Source of the DNA: an uncultured Lachnospiraceae bacterium
GTDB taxonomy: Bacteria > Bacillota > Clostridia > Lachnospirales > Lachnospiraceae
Assembly: GCA_947651335.1 (NCBI GenBank)
Contig: CANSYV010000025.1
Span: 1-10,429 of the forward strand
Reading direction: 5' to 3'
DNA: 10,429 nt
Under the pieces are notes generated by a model. That model searched no databases. It saw only the letters and a program-made list of their open reading frames with translations, and was not told where the DNA came from. Positions 1 through 7,835 of this stretch are shown here, piece by piece. Numbering within the stretch: the stretch's first letter is position 1; each line of letters starts with the position of its first letter. Made by a program: the position numbers and the translations under genes.

Positions 1-591
1 ATCAATCTGATCGAAGAACCGGAGTTGATTCACCGTCTGGTGGATATTTCCATAGACCATAACCTGAAATTGGCTGAAATTGCCCTGGATCTAGGGGCGG
101 ATGCCATTCTGACAGGAGATGATTACGGGTCAAAGACGAATCTTCTGGTGTCAAAAGAACATTTTGAAGAATTCTTTTTTCCCGGATTAAAAAAGATCAG
201 CGATTATGTTACAGGCCGGGGAGCTGTTATGATGAAACATTGCTGTGGGAATATTAATGCGATTATTCCCAATATGGTTGACATGGGAATCAGGGCTATG
301 CACCCGCTGGATGAAAATTCAGGAATCAATCAGGTGGAGATTAAGGAAAAATACCCCGGTCTGACAGTGATAGGGGGGATTGACTGTGATGCGCCGCTGA
401 CGAATTATACCCCCAGTCAGGTGGAAGACTATGTAAAAGAAGTCTTGAGAACCCATGCTCCCGGCGGACGTTATATTTGTGCCAGCAGCAACAGTATACA
501 TTCTTCTGCGAGGCCTGAAAATTTTGCAGCTATGCAGCAGGCGGTTCATAAATGGGGGAGATACCTTCCAAGCGGAGAGCTTGATTGGTAA
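1..591 (+). CDS. Uroporphyrinogen decarboxylase superfamily protein (MtaA/CmuA-like), 3' part
   Basis: This is a 5'-truncated gene: the reading frame is open from base 1, giving 196 visible residues ending in TAA at 589-591. The TTG at base 25 is not needed as a start. The visible part resembles the C-terminal half of the URO-D TIM barrel: a GDDYGSKTNLLVS segment, then KHCCGNINAIIPNMVDMG, whose His-Cys-Cys-Gly resembles the zinc-site region of MtaA/CmuA corrinoid methyltransferases, then GGIDC and a C-terminal GRYICASSNSIHSSARPENF segment. True HemE makes coproporphyrinogen, but members sitting in sugar operons are usually not HemE; the family also includes methyltransferases that move methyl groups off corrinoid proteins. 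The next gene starts 39 bases downstream on the same strand with no visible terminator, so it is probably part of the transport operon. The family call is firm; the reaction is unknown. Confidence 0.85.
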   Translation: MNLIEEPELIHRLVDISIDHNLKLAEIALDLGADAILTGDDYGSKTNLLVSKEHFEEFFFPGLKKISDYVTGRGAVMMKHCCGNINAIIPNMVDMGIRAMHPLDENSGINQVEIKEKYPGLTVIGGIDCDAPLTNYTPSQVEDYVKEVLRTHAPGGRYICASSNSIHSSARPENFAAMQQAVHKWGRYLPSGELDW

Positions 592-630
592 AGCGCAGTT
601 TTAATATCAAGAATACAGGAGGAAAATTTG

Positions 631-1794
631 ATGAAAAACTTAAAAAAGGTAATGGCAGTTTTATGTGCGGGGATGATTGCGTTTTCTATCACCGGGTGCG
701 GCGGCGCACCAACACAGGACAAAAGTTCAGAAACGAAGGAGCAGGAGTCGTCAGAAACGGGAAATTCCAAGGACGGCAATTCCCAGACAGCAGATAAGTC
801 CGATTCCGGGGGCGGAAAATTTAAAATCGGGATTCAGATGAAAACATTGGACAGTGGATTCTTTGTAACGCTGGCGGATGAATTTACTTCCAGAATTGAG
901 GAATGTGGATGGGAGGCAGCCGTATTAAATGCGGATTCTGATACCATGAAGGAATCGGAGAATATGGATTCCTTTATCAGCCAGGGGTATGATTTGATCA
1001 TCATTGACCCCTATGAAACAGAAGGGTGTGTGGAAGCCATCAACAGAGCCGCCAGTGCTGGAATACCAGTGATCTGTGTAGATAACTCATGTGGGGAGAG
1101 TGCCAATGTGGTGTCAATCGTATATCCCAGCAATGTGAAAAATGGGCTGTTGTGCGGAAGCTGGACGGCGGCCAACCGCTTTGAAAAAGATGAATGGATT
1201 AACTCTGTCTGCATGGGTGGACAAAAGGATCTGGAAGCGGCCAGGGAACGGCGTATGGGATTCATTGCAGGGGTGTTGATGGAACGGTTATCCCTATCAG
1301 AGGATGAGGCGGTAGAACTGGGCACGGCCATGGAAAAAGAAGTCATCGAAAAAGGCTCTGCGGTAAATGACGATGCCAAGTTCAAAGTAGGAGGCATTGG
1401 CTGGGGAGCTTATACGTCAAACGGCGGGCTGGATGCGGCGGAAGACCTGGTGGTTGCCAATCCGGATATGAATCTCATGTTCGGCGAAAATGACGCCATG
1501 ATACTGGGGGCCATGACTGCCATTGAAAACGCGGGGCTGTCTGAACAGGTAGTCCTGGCGGCAGACGCAGATGGACAGAAAGAAGCACTGGAACTTATAA
1601 AAGAGGGAACAAACTATGCGTGCACCGGAAACAATCAGCCTGGGGCTACTGCAGAAGCGGCTGTGGCAATTGCCCGCGAAATTCTTGAAGAAGGAGCCGA
1701 TCCAGAAAGCTATGACAGAATCACTCTGACGAATCCTGCGTGCATCAATATTGACAATGTAGATGAATACTACGACCCGGATTCCGCATTTTAA
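631..1794 (+). CDS. Sugar ABC transporter substrate-binding lipoprotein (RbsB-type)
   Basis: A 387-residue extracytoplasmic solute receptor of the periplasmic binding protein type 1 fold, expected to be anchored outside the membrane and to deliver a sugar to the permease encoded downstream. The N-terminus is a lipoprotein signal: basic MKNLKK, a hydrophobic stretch, and lipobox SITG-C with the modified cysteine at residue 23. A Ser/Glu/Lys/Gly-rich linker runs to about residue 60, then the binding domain starts at KFKIGIQMKTLDSGFF. The hinge-type strands include YDLIIIDPYE, IPVICVDNS, LMFGENDAMILGA and VVLAADADGQKEALE. ATG at 631 is chosen over the TTG at 628 because AGGAGG at 617-622 lies 8 bases upstream. 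The following 68-base gap contains a strong hairpin, fitting the usual excess of binding protein over the membrane components. The ligand cannot be inferred from sequence. Confidence 0.92.
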   Translation: MKNLKKVMAVLCAGMIAFSITGCGGAPTQDKSSETKEQESSETGNSKDGNSQTADKSDSGGGKFKIGIQMKTLDSGFFVTLADEFTSRIEECGWEAAVLNADSDTMKESENMDSFISQGYDLIIIDPYETEGCVEAINRAASAGIPVICVDNSCGESANVVSIVYPSNVKNGLLCGSWTAANRFEKDEWINSVCMGGQKDLEAARERRMGFIAGVLMERLSLSEDEAVELGTAMEKEVIEKGSAVNDDAKFKVGGIGWGAYTSNGGLDAAEDLVVANPDMNLMFGENDAMILGAMTAIENAGLSEQVVLAADADGQKEALELIKEGTNYACTGNNQPGATAEAAVAIAREILEEGADPESYDRITLTNPACINIDNVDEYYDPDSAF

Positions 1795-1802
1795 AATAGT
1801 TA

Positions 1803-1832
1803 AAAGCGTGTTTGAACTGCCAAACACGCTTT
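1803..1832 (+). terminator. Intercistronic hairpin between binding protein and ATPase genes
   Basis: A perfect 12-bp inverted repeat, AAAGCGTGTTTG at 1803-1814 and CAAACACGCTTT at 1821-1832, with a 6-base AACTGC loop. It begins 8 bases after the binding-protein stop. The tail TTCAAATTCTTTG has no clean T-run, so complete termination is unlikely. Partial attenuation or protection of the upstream mRNA 3' end is the better reading, and both would raise receptor over ATPase and permease. The structure is seen directly; its effect is inferred. Confidence 0.75.
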
Positions 1833-1862
1833 CAAATTCTTTGTCACTCAGATGGAGGAAAT

Positions 1863-3362
1863 ATGGAACAATCATATCGTATCAAAATGACAGATATACA
1901 GAAACGCTTTGCTGGGGTGCACGCGCTTAAAGCGGCCAGCCTGCAGGCGCGCCCAGGTGAAATCCACGCATTGATTGGGGAAAACGGCGCAGGAAAGTCA
2001 ACGCTGATGAAAATATTGGCGGGAGCAATCCGTAAAGATGCAGGAGAGATCTGGATAGATGGAAAGAAGACAGAAATACAAAATCCCAGGGATGCGCATA
2101 AACTTGGGATTGCAACCATTTATCAGGAGTTTATGCTTGCGCCGGATCTCACCGTCGCGGAAAATATTTTTATCGAGAACCTGACGTCAGGGAGAAAATT
2201 AATCAATTGGAAAGCGCTGAACAAATCAGCACAGGAATTACTGGACAGCCTGGGCTTTGGGGACATTGACCCAGCGGCAAAAGTGGGAACTTTAAGTGTT
2301 GCTTACCAGCAGGTGGTGGAAATCTGCAAGTCTTTGTCCCAGGATGTGAAGGTGCTGATTCTGGACGAGCCCACAGCAGTTCTGACTTTCCGTGAAATTG
2401 AGAAGTTATTTGAACTGCTGGTCAAGTTAAAAAAAGATGGGGTGAGCATTATCTATATATCCCATCGTCTGGAAGAAATTTTCCGGTTGTGTGATGAGAT
2501 TACGGTAATGAAAGATGGATGTTTTGTCCGTCAGGTGCGGACCGATGAAATCCAAAAAGCGCAGTTAATCAATCTCATGGTGGGCCGGGATTTAAAAGAC
2601 ATCTTCCCCAAAAGGGAAAATGCTGTGGTGGGTGAGAAAATTCTTCAGGTGCAGCACCTGCGGGCAGGCAGCCGGGTCCAGGATGTGAGCTTTGAGGTGA
2701 GAGCCGGGGAAGTGCTTGGCTTCTATGGCCTGGTAGGCGCGGGAAGAACAGAGACAATGCGGGCTGTATTCGGGGCGGAACCGGTGGAATCAGGGAAGAT
2801 CATATGGTTTGGGGAAGAAGTGAGGTTTAAAAGTCCCCGCCAGGCAGTAAGACGGGGGCTGGGCATGGTGCCCGAAGACCGGAAAAAACAGGGACTGGTA
2901 TTGGAACAGAACATTGAGATGAATACCACCATAACTTCCATGAGGGATGTACAGAACAGGGCCCGGGTATTCAGTAAAAGAAAAGAAGAAGATTTCACAA
3001 AAGAAATTCTGGAGAGCATCCATACAAAATATGCTTCGGTATATGACAGGGTTTCTCAGCTCAGCGGAGGGAACCAGCAGAAAGTCGCTTTGGCAAAATG
3101 GCTGGCGGCTGGGAGTAAATGTATTATTTTTGACGAACCCACCAGAGGTGTAGACGTGGGGGCAAAGACAGAGATTTACAATTGTATCAATCAGCTGGCG
3201 GCCCAGGGTATCGGTATTATTATGATTTCTTCTGAGATGCCGGAACTGATGGGCATGAGCGACCAGGTGATTGTAATGCGCCAGGGAAAAGTCACAGGAA
3301 AAATCATGAAAGATGAATTTTCGGAGAATAATTTGATCAGACTGGCAATGGGAGGAGCCTAG
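1863..3362 (+). CDS. Sugar ABC transporter ATPase, two nucleotide-binding domains (RbsA/MglA-type)
   Basis: A 499-residue cytoplasmic ATPase that powers the importer, of normal length for the RbsA/MglA/XylG group with two fused ABC domains. Domain 1 has Walker A GENGAGKST at 39-47, a degenerate signature (LSVAYQQ, where family members often have LSVAQQQ) and Walker B ILDEPTAVLT. Domain 2 has the family's typical degenerate P-loop GLVGAGRTE, an intact LSGGNQQK signature and Walker B IIFDEPTRGVDVG. One canonical and one degenerate nucleotide site is therefore expected and not a defect. ATG at 1863 (MEQSYRIKM) is preceded by GGAGGAA at 1854-1860; the open frame runs further upstream only into the intercistronic hairpin. 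The stop TAG is 4 bases before the permease start, and the permease's ribosome binding site lies inside the last codons, suggesting translational coupling. Confidence 0.95.
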   Translation: MEQSYRIKMTDIQKRFAGVHALKAASLQARPGEIHALIGENGAGKSTLMKILAGAIRKDAGEIWIDGKKTEIQNPRDAHKLGIATIYQEFMLAPDLTVAENIFIENLTSGRKLINWKALNKSAQELLDSLGFGDIDPAAKVGTLSVAYQQVVEICKSLSQDVKVLILDEPTAVLTFREIEKLFELLVKLKKDGVSIIYISHRLEEIFRLCDEITVMKDGCFVRQVRTDEIQKAQLINLMVGRDLKDIFPKRENAVVGEKILQVQHLRAGSRVQDVSFEVRAGEVLGFYGLVGAGRTETMRAVFGAEPVESGKIIWFGEEVRFKSPRQAVRRGLGMVPEDRKKQGLVLEQNIEMNTTITSMRDVQNRARVFSKRKEEDFTKEILESIHTKYASVYDRVSQLSGGNQQKVALAKWLAAGSKCIIFDEPTRGVDVGAKTEIYNCINQLAAQGIGIIMISSEMPELMGMSDQVIVMRQGKVTGKIMKDEFSENNLIRLAMGGA

Positions 3363-3366
3363 CAGC

Positions 3367-4335
3367 ATGGAAAAAGAAAAAAAGAATTATCAAAAACTTC
3401 TGGATTTTATATTGGCAAACAATACGTATTTTATTCTTTTGTTATTGTTTATCATATGCAGCGCGGCATCGGAATATTTTCTGACAATGGCCAATCTTGT
3501 AAATATATGCCAGCAGTATGCGGGAACCGTGATTGTCTCTATCGGTATGCTGTTTGTGATTCTGACAGGGGGCATTGACCTGTCTGTAGGCTCTATTATG
3601 GCTTTTGGCAGTGTATTTACTGCTTATGCTATGGTAGAGTGGAAACTGCCCATTGTTTTATCTGTGGCGGTGACTCTGCTTCTGGGAACCTTAGGCGGGC
3701 TTTTTACCGGATTTCTGGTGGCCAGGACGAAAATCGCGGCTTTCGTGGCCAGCCTTGCCATGATGACCATATGCAGAGGGGCGGCTTATATGATTTCCCA
3801 CGGCACACCTATCAATACACCGGCAGGCACCATCAGCCAGCTGGGTACCGCAAAGCTGCTGCCATTTCTCACCTGGCTGACAGTAATCGCTATACTGGTA
3901 GTGGCTCTCAGCAGTTTTTTTCTGAATAAAACCGCCTATGGGCGAAAAGTCATTATGATCGGCAGCAATGAAGAAGCCGTTCATCTGGCAGGCATTAATG
4001 TGACACAGCATGTAATTTCCGTATATGCCATTTCCGGCCTCTGTTCTGCGTTAGGCGGCGTGATTGCCACATCAAGAACAGGGATTGGCTCAGGCGCGGC
4101 AGGGCAGGGGATGGAACTGGATTGTATTGCCGCCTGTGTAATCGGAGGGGCCAGCCTCAGCGGAGGCCAGGGCTCCTCTGTGAAAACAGTAGTGGGCGTG
4201 CTGGTGCTGGCGATGATTGGAAACATTATGAATCTGCTGTCTGTGCCCTCGTACCCGCAGGATATCATCAAAGGCATTATTATCATTCTTGCGGTACTCC
4301 TTCAGCAGGGAACCAGCAGGATCAGACAAAATTAA
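3367..4335 (+). CDS. Sugar ABC transporter permease (RbsC-type)
   Basis: A 322-residue integral membrane permease of the ribose/xylose/galactose (BPD_transp_2) family, forming the channel together with the ATPase. It is strongly hydrophobic with about eight to ten membrane segments, starting with LDFILANNTYFILLLLFIIC after a basic, cytoplasmic MEKEKKNYQK tail. The family's conserved VILTGGIDLSVGSIMAFGSV is near residues 60-80, and the cytoplasmic coupling loop AYGRKVIMIGSNEEAVHLAG and the GGASLSGGQGSS segment follow in the expected order. Start ATG 3367 uses GGAGG at 3351-3355, within the end of the ATPase gene. Length and architecture are normal and nothing is missing. Only one permease gene is present, which suits a homodimeric channel. 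Confidence 0.95.
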   Translation: MEKEKKNYQKLLDFILANNTYFILLLLFIICSAASEYFLTMANLVNICQQYAGTVIVSIGMLFVILTGGIDLSVGSIMAFGSVFTAYAMVEWKLPIVLSVAVTLLLGTLGGLFTGFLVARTKIAAFVASLAMMTICRGAAYMISHGTPINTPAGTISQLGTAKLLPFLTWLTVIAILVVALSSFFLNKTAYGRKVIMIGSNEEAVHLAGINVTQHVISVYAISGLCSALGGVIATSRTGIGSGAAGQGMELDCIAACVIGGASLSGGQGSSVKTVVGVLVLAMIGNIMNLLSVPSYPQDIIKGIIIILAVLLQQGTSRIRQN

Positions 4336-4355
4336 AGCACAGGAGGATGATAGAT

Positions 4356-5420
4356 ATGAAAGGAACCATGAAAGCGCTGAGAATGCATGCGCCTTATGAT
4401 TTTAGAGTAGAAGAGATTCCTATCCCCCAAATAGGGCCGGATGAGATACTGATTCAAGTAGAAGGATGCGGTATCTGTGCCGGAGATATTAAGACCCTCC
4501 ACGGAGGCATCCGGGTGTGGGGCACTTCACCGGAGACATGCAATATCGAAGCGCCTGTGACAGGGGGTCATGAATTTGTGGGAAAAGTGGTTGAGTATGG
4601 AGAGAATGTGAAAGGAGTTCATGTAGGAGACCGGATGGTTTCGGAGCAGATTGTTCCCTGCGGACAATGCCGGTTCTGCCGGGAGGGGGACTATCATATG
4701 TGCCAAAGGCATTATATTTACGGATTCCGCCAGGAGACAGCAGGGGGCATGGCAGAATATATGAAATTTCACAAAGACGGGATACACCATGTTCTGCCAG
4801 CAGGGATGACTGTGGAGCAGGCGGTCCTCATTGAGCCCCTGGCATGTGCCATGCATGCTGTGGAGAGAGGAAACATAGGACATAATGATGTGGTGGTAAT
4901 CAGCGGCCTGGGCGCCATCGGTCTGGGGATGGTCAGCATGGCAAGAAACCTGCAGCCCAAACTGTTAATCGGACTGGACCTTCGCCGTCAGCGGCTGGAC
5001 AAAGCCCTGGAGTTTGGCGCGGACCTGGTCATGAATCCCCTGGAAGAAGATGCAGCATCCAAAATCAGGGAACTGACAGACGGCTATGGCTGTGACGTGT
5101 ATATTGAGGCTTCCGGCAGTGAAAAAAGTGTGAAACAGGGCATGAGCGCAATCCGTTTCCAGGGAACCTATGTACAGTTTGGGGTGTTTCCCGATGAAAT
5201 TACCGTGGATTGGAATGAGATCGGCGACGGCGGGGAAATCACAATTAATGGCTCCCATTTAGGTCCATACTGTTATGGCCCTGTGATCAGAGGAATCATG
5301 AATCAAACCATTCACACAGAAGGGCTGATATCACATACTTACCGCCTGGAAGACTGGAGAGAGGCTTTTGAAACAGCAGAGAAAGACCCGGATGCGTATA
5401 AAGTGATGTTGATTCCGTAA
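4356..5420 (+). CDS. Zinc-dependent polyol/alcohol dehydrogenase (MDR family, sorbitol/threonine dehydrogenase-like)
   Basis: A 354-residue NAD(P)-dependent medium-chain dehydrogenase, probably oxidising a secondary hydroxyl of a polyol or sugar to a ketone. The catalytic zinc ligands are visible: C41 in GCGICAGD, H72-E73 in GGHEFVG, and E160 in LIEPLACAMH. The structural zinc lobe is complete with C102, C105, C108 and C116 (CGQCRFC then CREGDYHMC spacing). The Rossmann motif GLGAIG is at 184-189, followed by D208 at the end of the second strand, which favours NAD over NADP. AGGAGG at 4341-4346 is 9 bases before ATG 4356; it abuts the in-frame ATG at 4347, so 4356 is preferred. It lies 20 bases after the permease gene, placing oxidation right after import. 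Substrate is unknown; sorbitol-, iditol- or threonine-dehydrogenase-like labels would all be by similarity only. Confidence 0.9.
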   Translation: MKGTMKALRMHAPYDFRVEEIPIPQIGPDEILIQVEGCGICAGDIKTLHGGIRVWGTSPETCNIEAPVTGGHEFVGKVVEYGENVKGVHVGDRMVSEQIVPCGQCRFCREGDYHMCQRHYIYGFRQETAGGMAEYMKFHKDGIHHVLPAGMTVEQAVLIEPLACAMHAVERGNIGHNDVVVISGLGAIGLGMVSMARNLQPKLLIGLDLRRQRLDKALEFGADLVMNPLEEDAASKIRELTDGYGCDVYIEASGSEKSVKQGMSAIRFQGTYVQFGVFPDEITVDWNEIGDGGEITINGSHLGPYCYGPVIRGIMNQTIHTEGLISHTYRLEDWREAFETAEKDPDAYKVMLIP

Positions 5421-5440
5421 AAGAAAGGCAGATGTTGACT

Positions 5441-6322
5441 ATGTTGGTAAATCTGAAAGAAATCATGGACCAGGCAGAAAAAGGCGCCTATGCTGTGGGG
5501 GCGTTTAATACACCCAATTTGGAAAGCATCATGGCAGTGATTCAGGCGGCCGAGAATTTAAAGACGCCTGTGGTCATCCAGCACGCAGAAATACATGAAA
5601 AAGTGATTCCCATTGTGGATATCGGGCCCATTATGATAGAATTCGCAAAACGTGCCAAAGTTCCTGTCTGCGTACAGTTAGACCATGGAGAGAGCCGGGA
5701 TTATATTTTGAAAGCGCTGCGGCTTGGCTTTACCGCAATTATGTTTGACGGCTCCTCACTGCCCTTTGAGAAGAATGTGGAGGAGACACAAAAGTACGCG
5801 GAACTTGCCCATGCATTTGGCGCGTCTATTGAAGGGGAACTGGGGAGCATGGGCAGGCGCAATACCATTTACAAAGATGCAAAAGATAATGATCAGCTGA
5901 ATAAAACCTATACCGATCCCCTGCAGGCAAAGGAGTTCGCCCATCTCACAGGGATAGACGCGCTGGCCTGCTCTTTCGGAACCACCCATGGCTTCTATGT
6001 CTCAGAACCGGACCTGCGTATGGACATAGTAGCGGATGTACATAGAATGGCAGAGGTTCCAGTAGTCATGCATGGAGGTTCCGGGGTGAGTCCGGAAGAT
6101 TTTAGAAAATCCATCGAAAATGGAGTGCGCAAGATCAACTATTACACCTATATGGCGAAAGCCGGAGCCGACTATGTGGAAAAACGGCTGAAACATGTGA
6201 CCACCCCCATTTATTTTCATGAGATCAGCAACTGGGGGCGGGAAGCCATTGAAAAAGACGTGGAACATGCCATCTGTATTTTCTCAGAAAAGTTGATTTC
6301 GAAACGGGGGAAAGGAAATTAA
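5441..6322 (+). CDS. Class II fructose-bisphosphate/tagatose-bisphosphate-type aldolase
   Basis: A 293-residue zinc-dependent class II aldolase of the FbaA/GatY/KbaY/IolJ family, expected to split a phosphorylated ketose into dihydroxyacetone phosphate and an aldehyde. Catalytic and metal residues are present: D81-H82 in VQLDHG, the acidic motif EGELG at 131-135, YTDP at 157-160, H183 in GTTHG and H211 in MHGGSG. The substrate loop reads VRKINYYTYM (N233), whereas many homologues have an acidic residue where Y237 sits. The start is ambiguous. ATG 5441 gives the family-typical MLVNLKEI and lies 12 bases from AAGG at 5425-5428; ATG 5432 adds MLT and lies only 3 bases from it, so 5441 is preferred. 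It follows the dehydrogenase by 20 bases and precedes the kinase by 13, consistent with cleavage after phosphorylation. Confidence 0.93.
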   Translation: MLVNLKEIMDQAEKGAYAVGAFNTPNLESIMAVIQAAENLKTPVVIQHAEIHEKVIPIVDIGPIMIEFAKRAKVPVCVQLDHGESRDYILKALRLGFTAIMFDGSSLPFEKNVEETQKYAELAHAFGASIEGELGSMGRRNTIYKDAKDNDQLNKTYTDPLQAKEFAHLTGIDALACSFGTTHGFYVSEPDLRMDIVADVHRMAEVPVVMHGGSGVSPEDFRKSIENGVRKINYYTYMAKAGADYVEKRLKHVTTPIYFHEISNWGREAIEKDVEHAICIFSEKLISKRGKGN

Positions 6323-6335
6323 GGGAGGCTTTTTT

Positions 6336-7814
6336 ATGCACTTTATCTTAGGACTCGACATTGGCACCACAGGCTGTAAAGCCAGTGTATATGATGAAAA
6401 AGGAACCGTCTGCGCCAGCGCGTACAGAGAATATCTGGATTTGCACGCTCACGGAAGCCTGGATGCAGAAGGCGTCTGGCTGCGTCTGCGGGAGGCGGTC
6501 CGTGTCTGCACAAAAAAGTATCCGGAGATAGAAGCCATCTGTACGGCCTCCTTTGGTGAGACGGTTGTGTGCACAGATGGCGGGGGAAATGCGTTAAGCC
6601 CTGCAATTCTGTATACCAATGCCAATGCGCAGGAAGACTGGAAAAGGCTGCATCAGGCAGTGGGCGGCTCAAAAATCGCGGAAATTACAGGACATATTTC
6701 CCATCCCATGTACACCATCAGCCGTCTCATGCAGCTCAAACGCAATCAGAGAGAAATCTATGACAAGACAGAAAAATTTCTGTTTATGACAGGGTTCATT
6801 GAAAAGAAGCTGGGCGGGGACTGGTGCGCCGAAGATACGCTTGCTGCCCGGAGCATGGCATATGATGTGCAAAAAGGAAAATGGAGTGAAGAACTGTGTA
6901 CAGCGGCAGGCGTTGCATTAGAGAAACTGCCCCCTGTTGTAAAAGCGGGAGAGGAAGTGGGCAGGGTAAAAGAAGAACTGGTAAAATATTTTGGCTGGAA
7001 AAAGTCCCCGATAATCCTGACCGGAGGGCACGACCAGCCCTGCACGGCGCTGGGGCTGGGGGCTGTCAATGGAGGTGACGCCGCCTATGGTCTTGGAACC
7101 GCGGAATGCTTCACTTTGGTTCTGGATGCATTTACCCAGTCTGAAAAGATGCAGAAAGCCCATCTGATTAGCACGCCCCATGTGGTGGAACATAAATATG
7201 TAACCTATGGGGTGCTGTTTTCGGGAAATATTGTGCTGAGCAGACTGAAAGAAGCGCTGTATGCACGAGAAGTACAGCAAGAAAAAGAGGGCGGTGTGAA
7301 TGTTTATGAACAGATGATGAAGGAAATGCCAAAGACCACGGACGTGCTGTTTCTGCCCCATCTTGCTGGCACCGGAACTCCCCAGATGGACATGGCTGAC
7401 AGGGGTGTGGTCCACGGACTTACCCTGGAGACCAAAAGAGGGGAGCTTGTCAGGGCCGCGCTGGAGGGAATTGCCTTTGACATGCGCAAGAATCTGGACA
7501 ATATGAGATCCTGCGGCCTTTCTGTGGGGAAGATTCTGGCGGCAGGGGGCGGAGCCCGCTCATCAGAAGGTCTTCAGATTCGAAGCGACATTCTGGGAGA
7601 ACCCATCTATGCTTCACAGGACATACAGGCAGGTACAAGAGGGGTGTTCTACATTGCCGCAAAAGCGCTGGGATGGATACGGGAGTATGAGCAGATCAAG
7701 AGTTTCTCTGCGGATATACAATACCGGCCCCAGGCAGAACCGGCAGCGTCATATTATGAACAAAAGAGACGGCGCTACTGGGAACTGTATGAAAGATGCT
7801 GTTATGTTAAATAA
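6336..7814 (+). CDS. FGGY-family carbohydrate kinase
   Basis: A 492-residue ATP-dependent sugar kinase of the xylulokinase/glycerol kinase superfamily, normal in length. Domain I opens with the phosphate-binding loop GLDIGTTGCKA (residues 6-16). Domain II carries the GGHDQP segment, with D233 as probable catalytic base, followed by AAYGLGTAE and the adenosine-binding AAGGGAR at 402-408. ATG 6336 has an excellent site, AGGGAGG at 6322-6328, 7 bases upstream and overlapping the aldolase stop codon. Placed between the aldolase and a dehydrogenase, it most likely phosphorylates the ketose produced by polyol oxidation so that the aldolase can cleave it. Substrates in this family (xylulose, fuculose, erythritol, erythrulose and others) cannot be told apart from these motifs, so no gene symbol is given. 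Confidence 0.93.
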   Translation: MHFILGLDIGTTGCKASVYDEKGTVCASAYREYLDLHAHGSLDAEGVWLRLREAVRVCTKKYPEIEAICTASFGETVVCTDGGGNALSPAILYTNANAQEDWKRLHQAVGGSKIAEITGHISHPMYTISRLMQLKRNQREIYDKTEKFLFMTGFIEKKLGGDWCAEDTLAARSMAYDVQKGKWSEELCTAAGVALEKLPPVVKAGEEVGRVKEELVKYFGWKKSPIILTGGHDQPCTALGLGAVNGGDAAYGLGTAECFTLVLDAFTQSEKMQKAHLISTPHVVEHKYVTYGVLFSGNIVLSRLKEALYAREVQQEKEGGVNVYEQMMKEMPKTTDVLFLPHLAGTGTPQMDMADRGVVHGLTLETKRGELVRAALEGIAFDMRKNLDNMRSCGLSVGKILAAGGGARSSEGLQIRSDILGEPIYASQDIQAGTRGVFYIAAKALGWIREYEQIKSFSADIQYRPQAEPAASYYEQKRRRYWELYERCCYVK

Positions 7815-7835
7815 AAAATCAGAGAAAGGAATGCT

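Noticed and set aside
2723..3368. Long minus-strand open frames opposite the ATPase gene
   Set aside because: They are shadows of a well-supported ABC ATPase whose motifs are all in the plus frame.
4122..4355. Upstream in-frame extension of the first dehydrogenase
   Set aside because: The extension reads out-of-frame permease sequence. A strong AGGAGG before ATG 4356 and the family-typical N-terminus fix the start.
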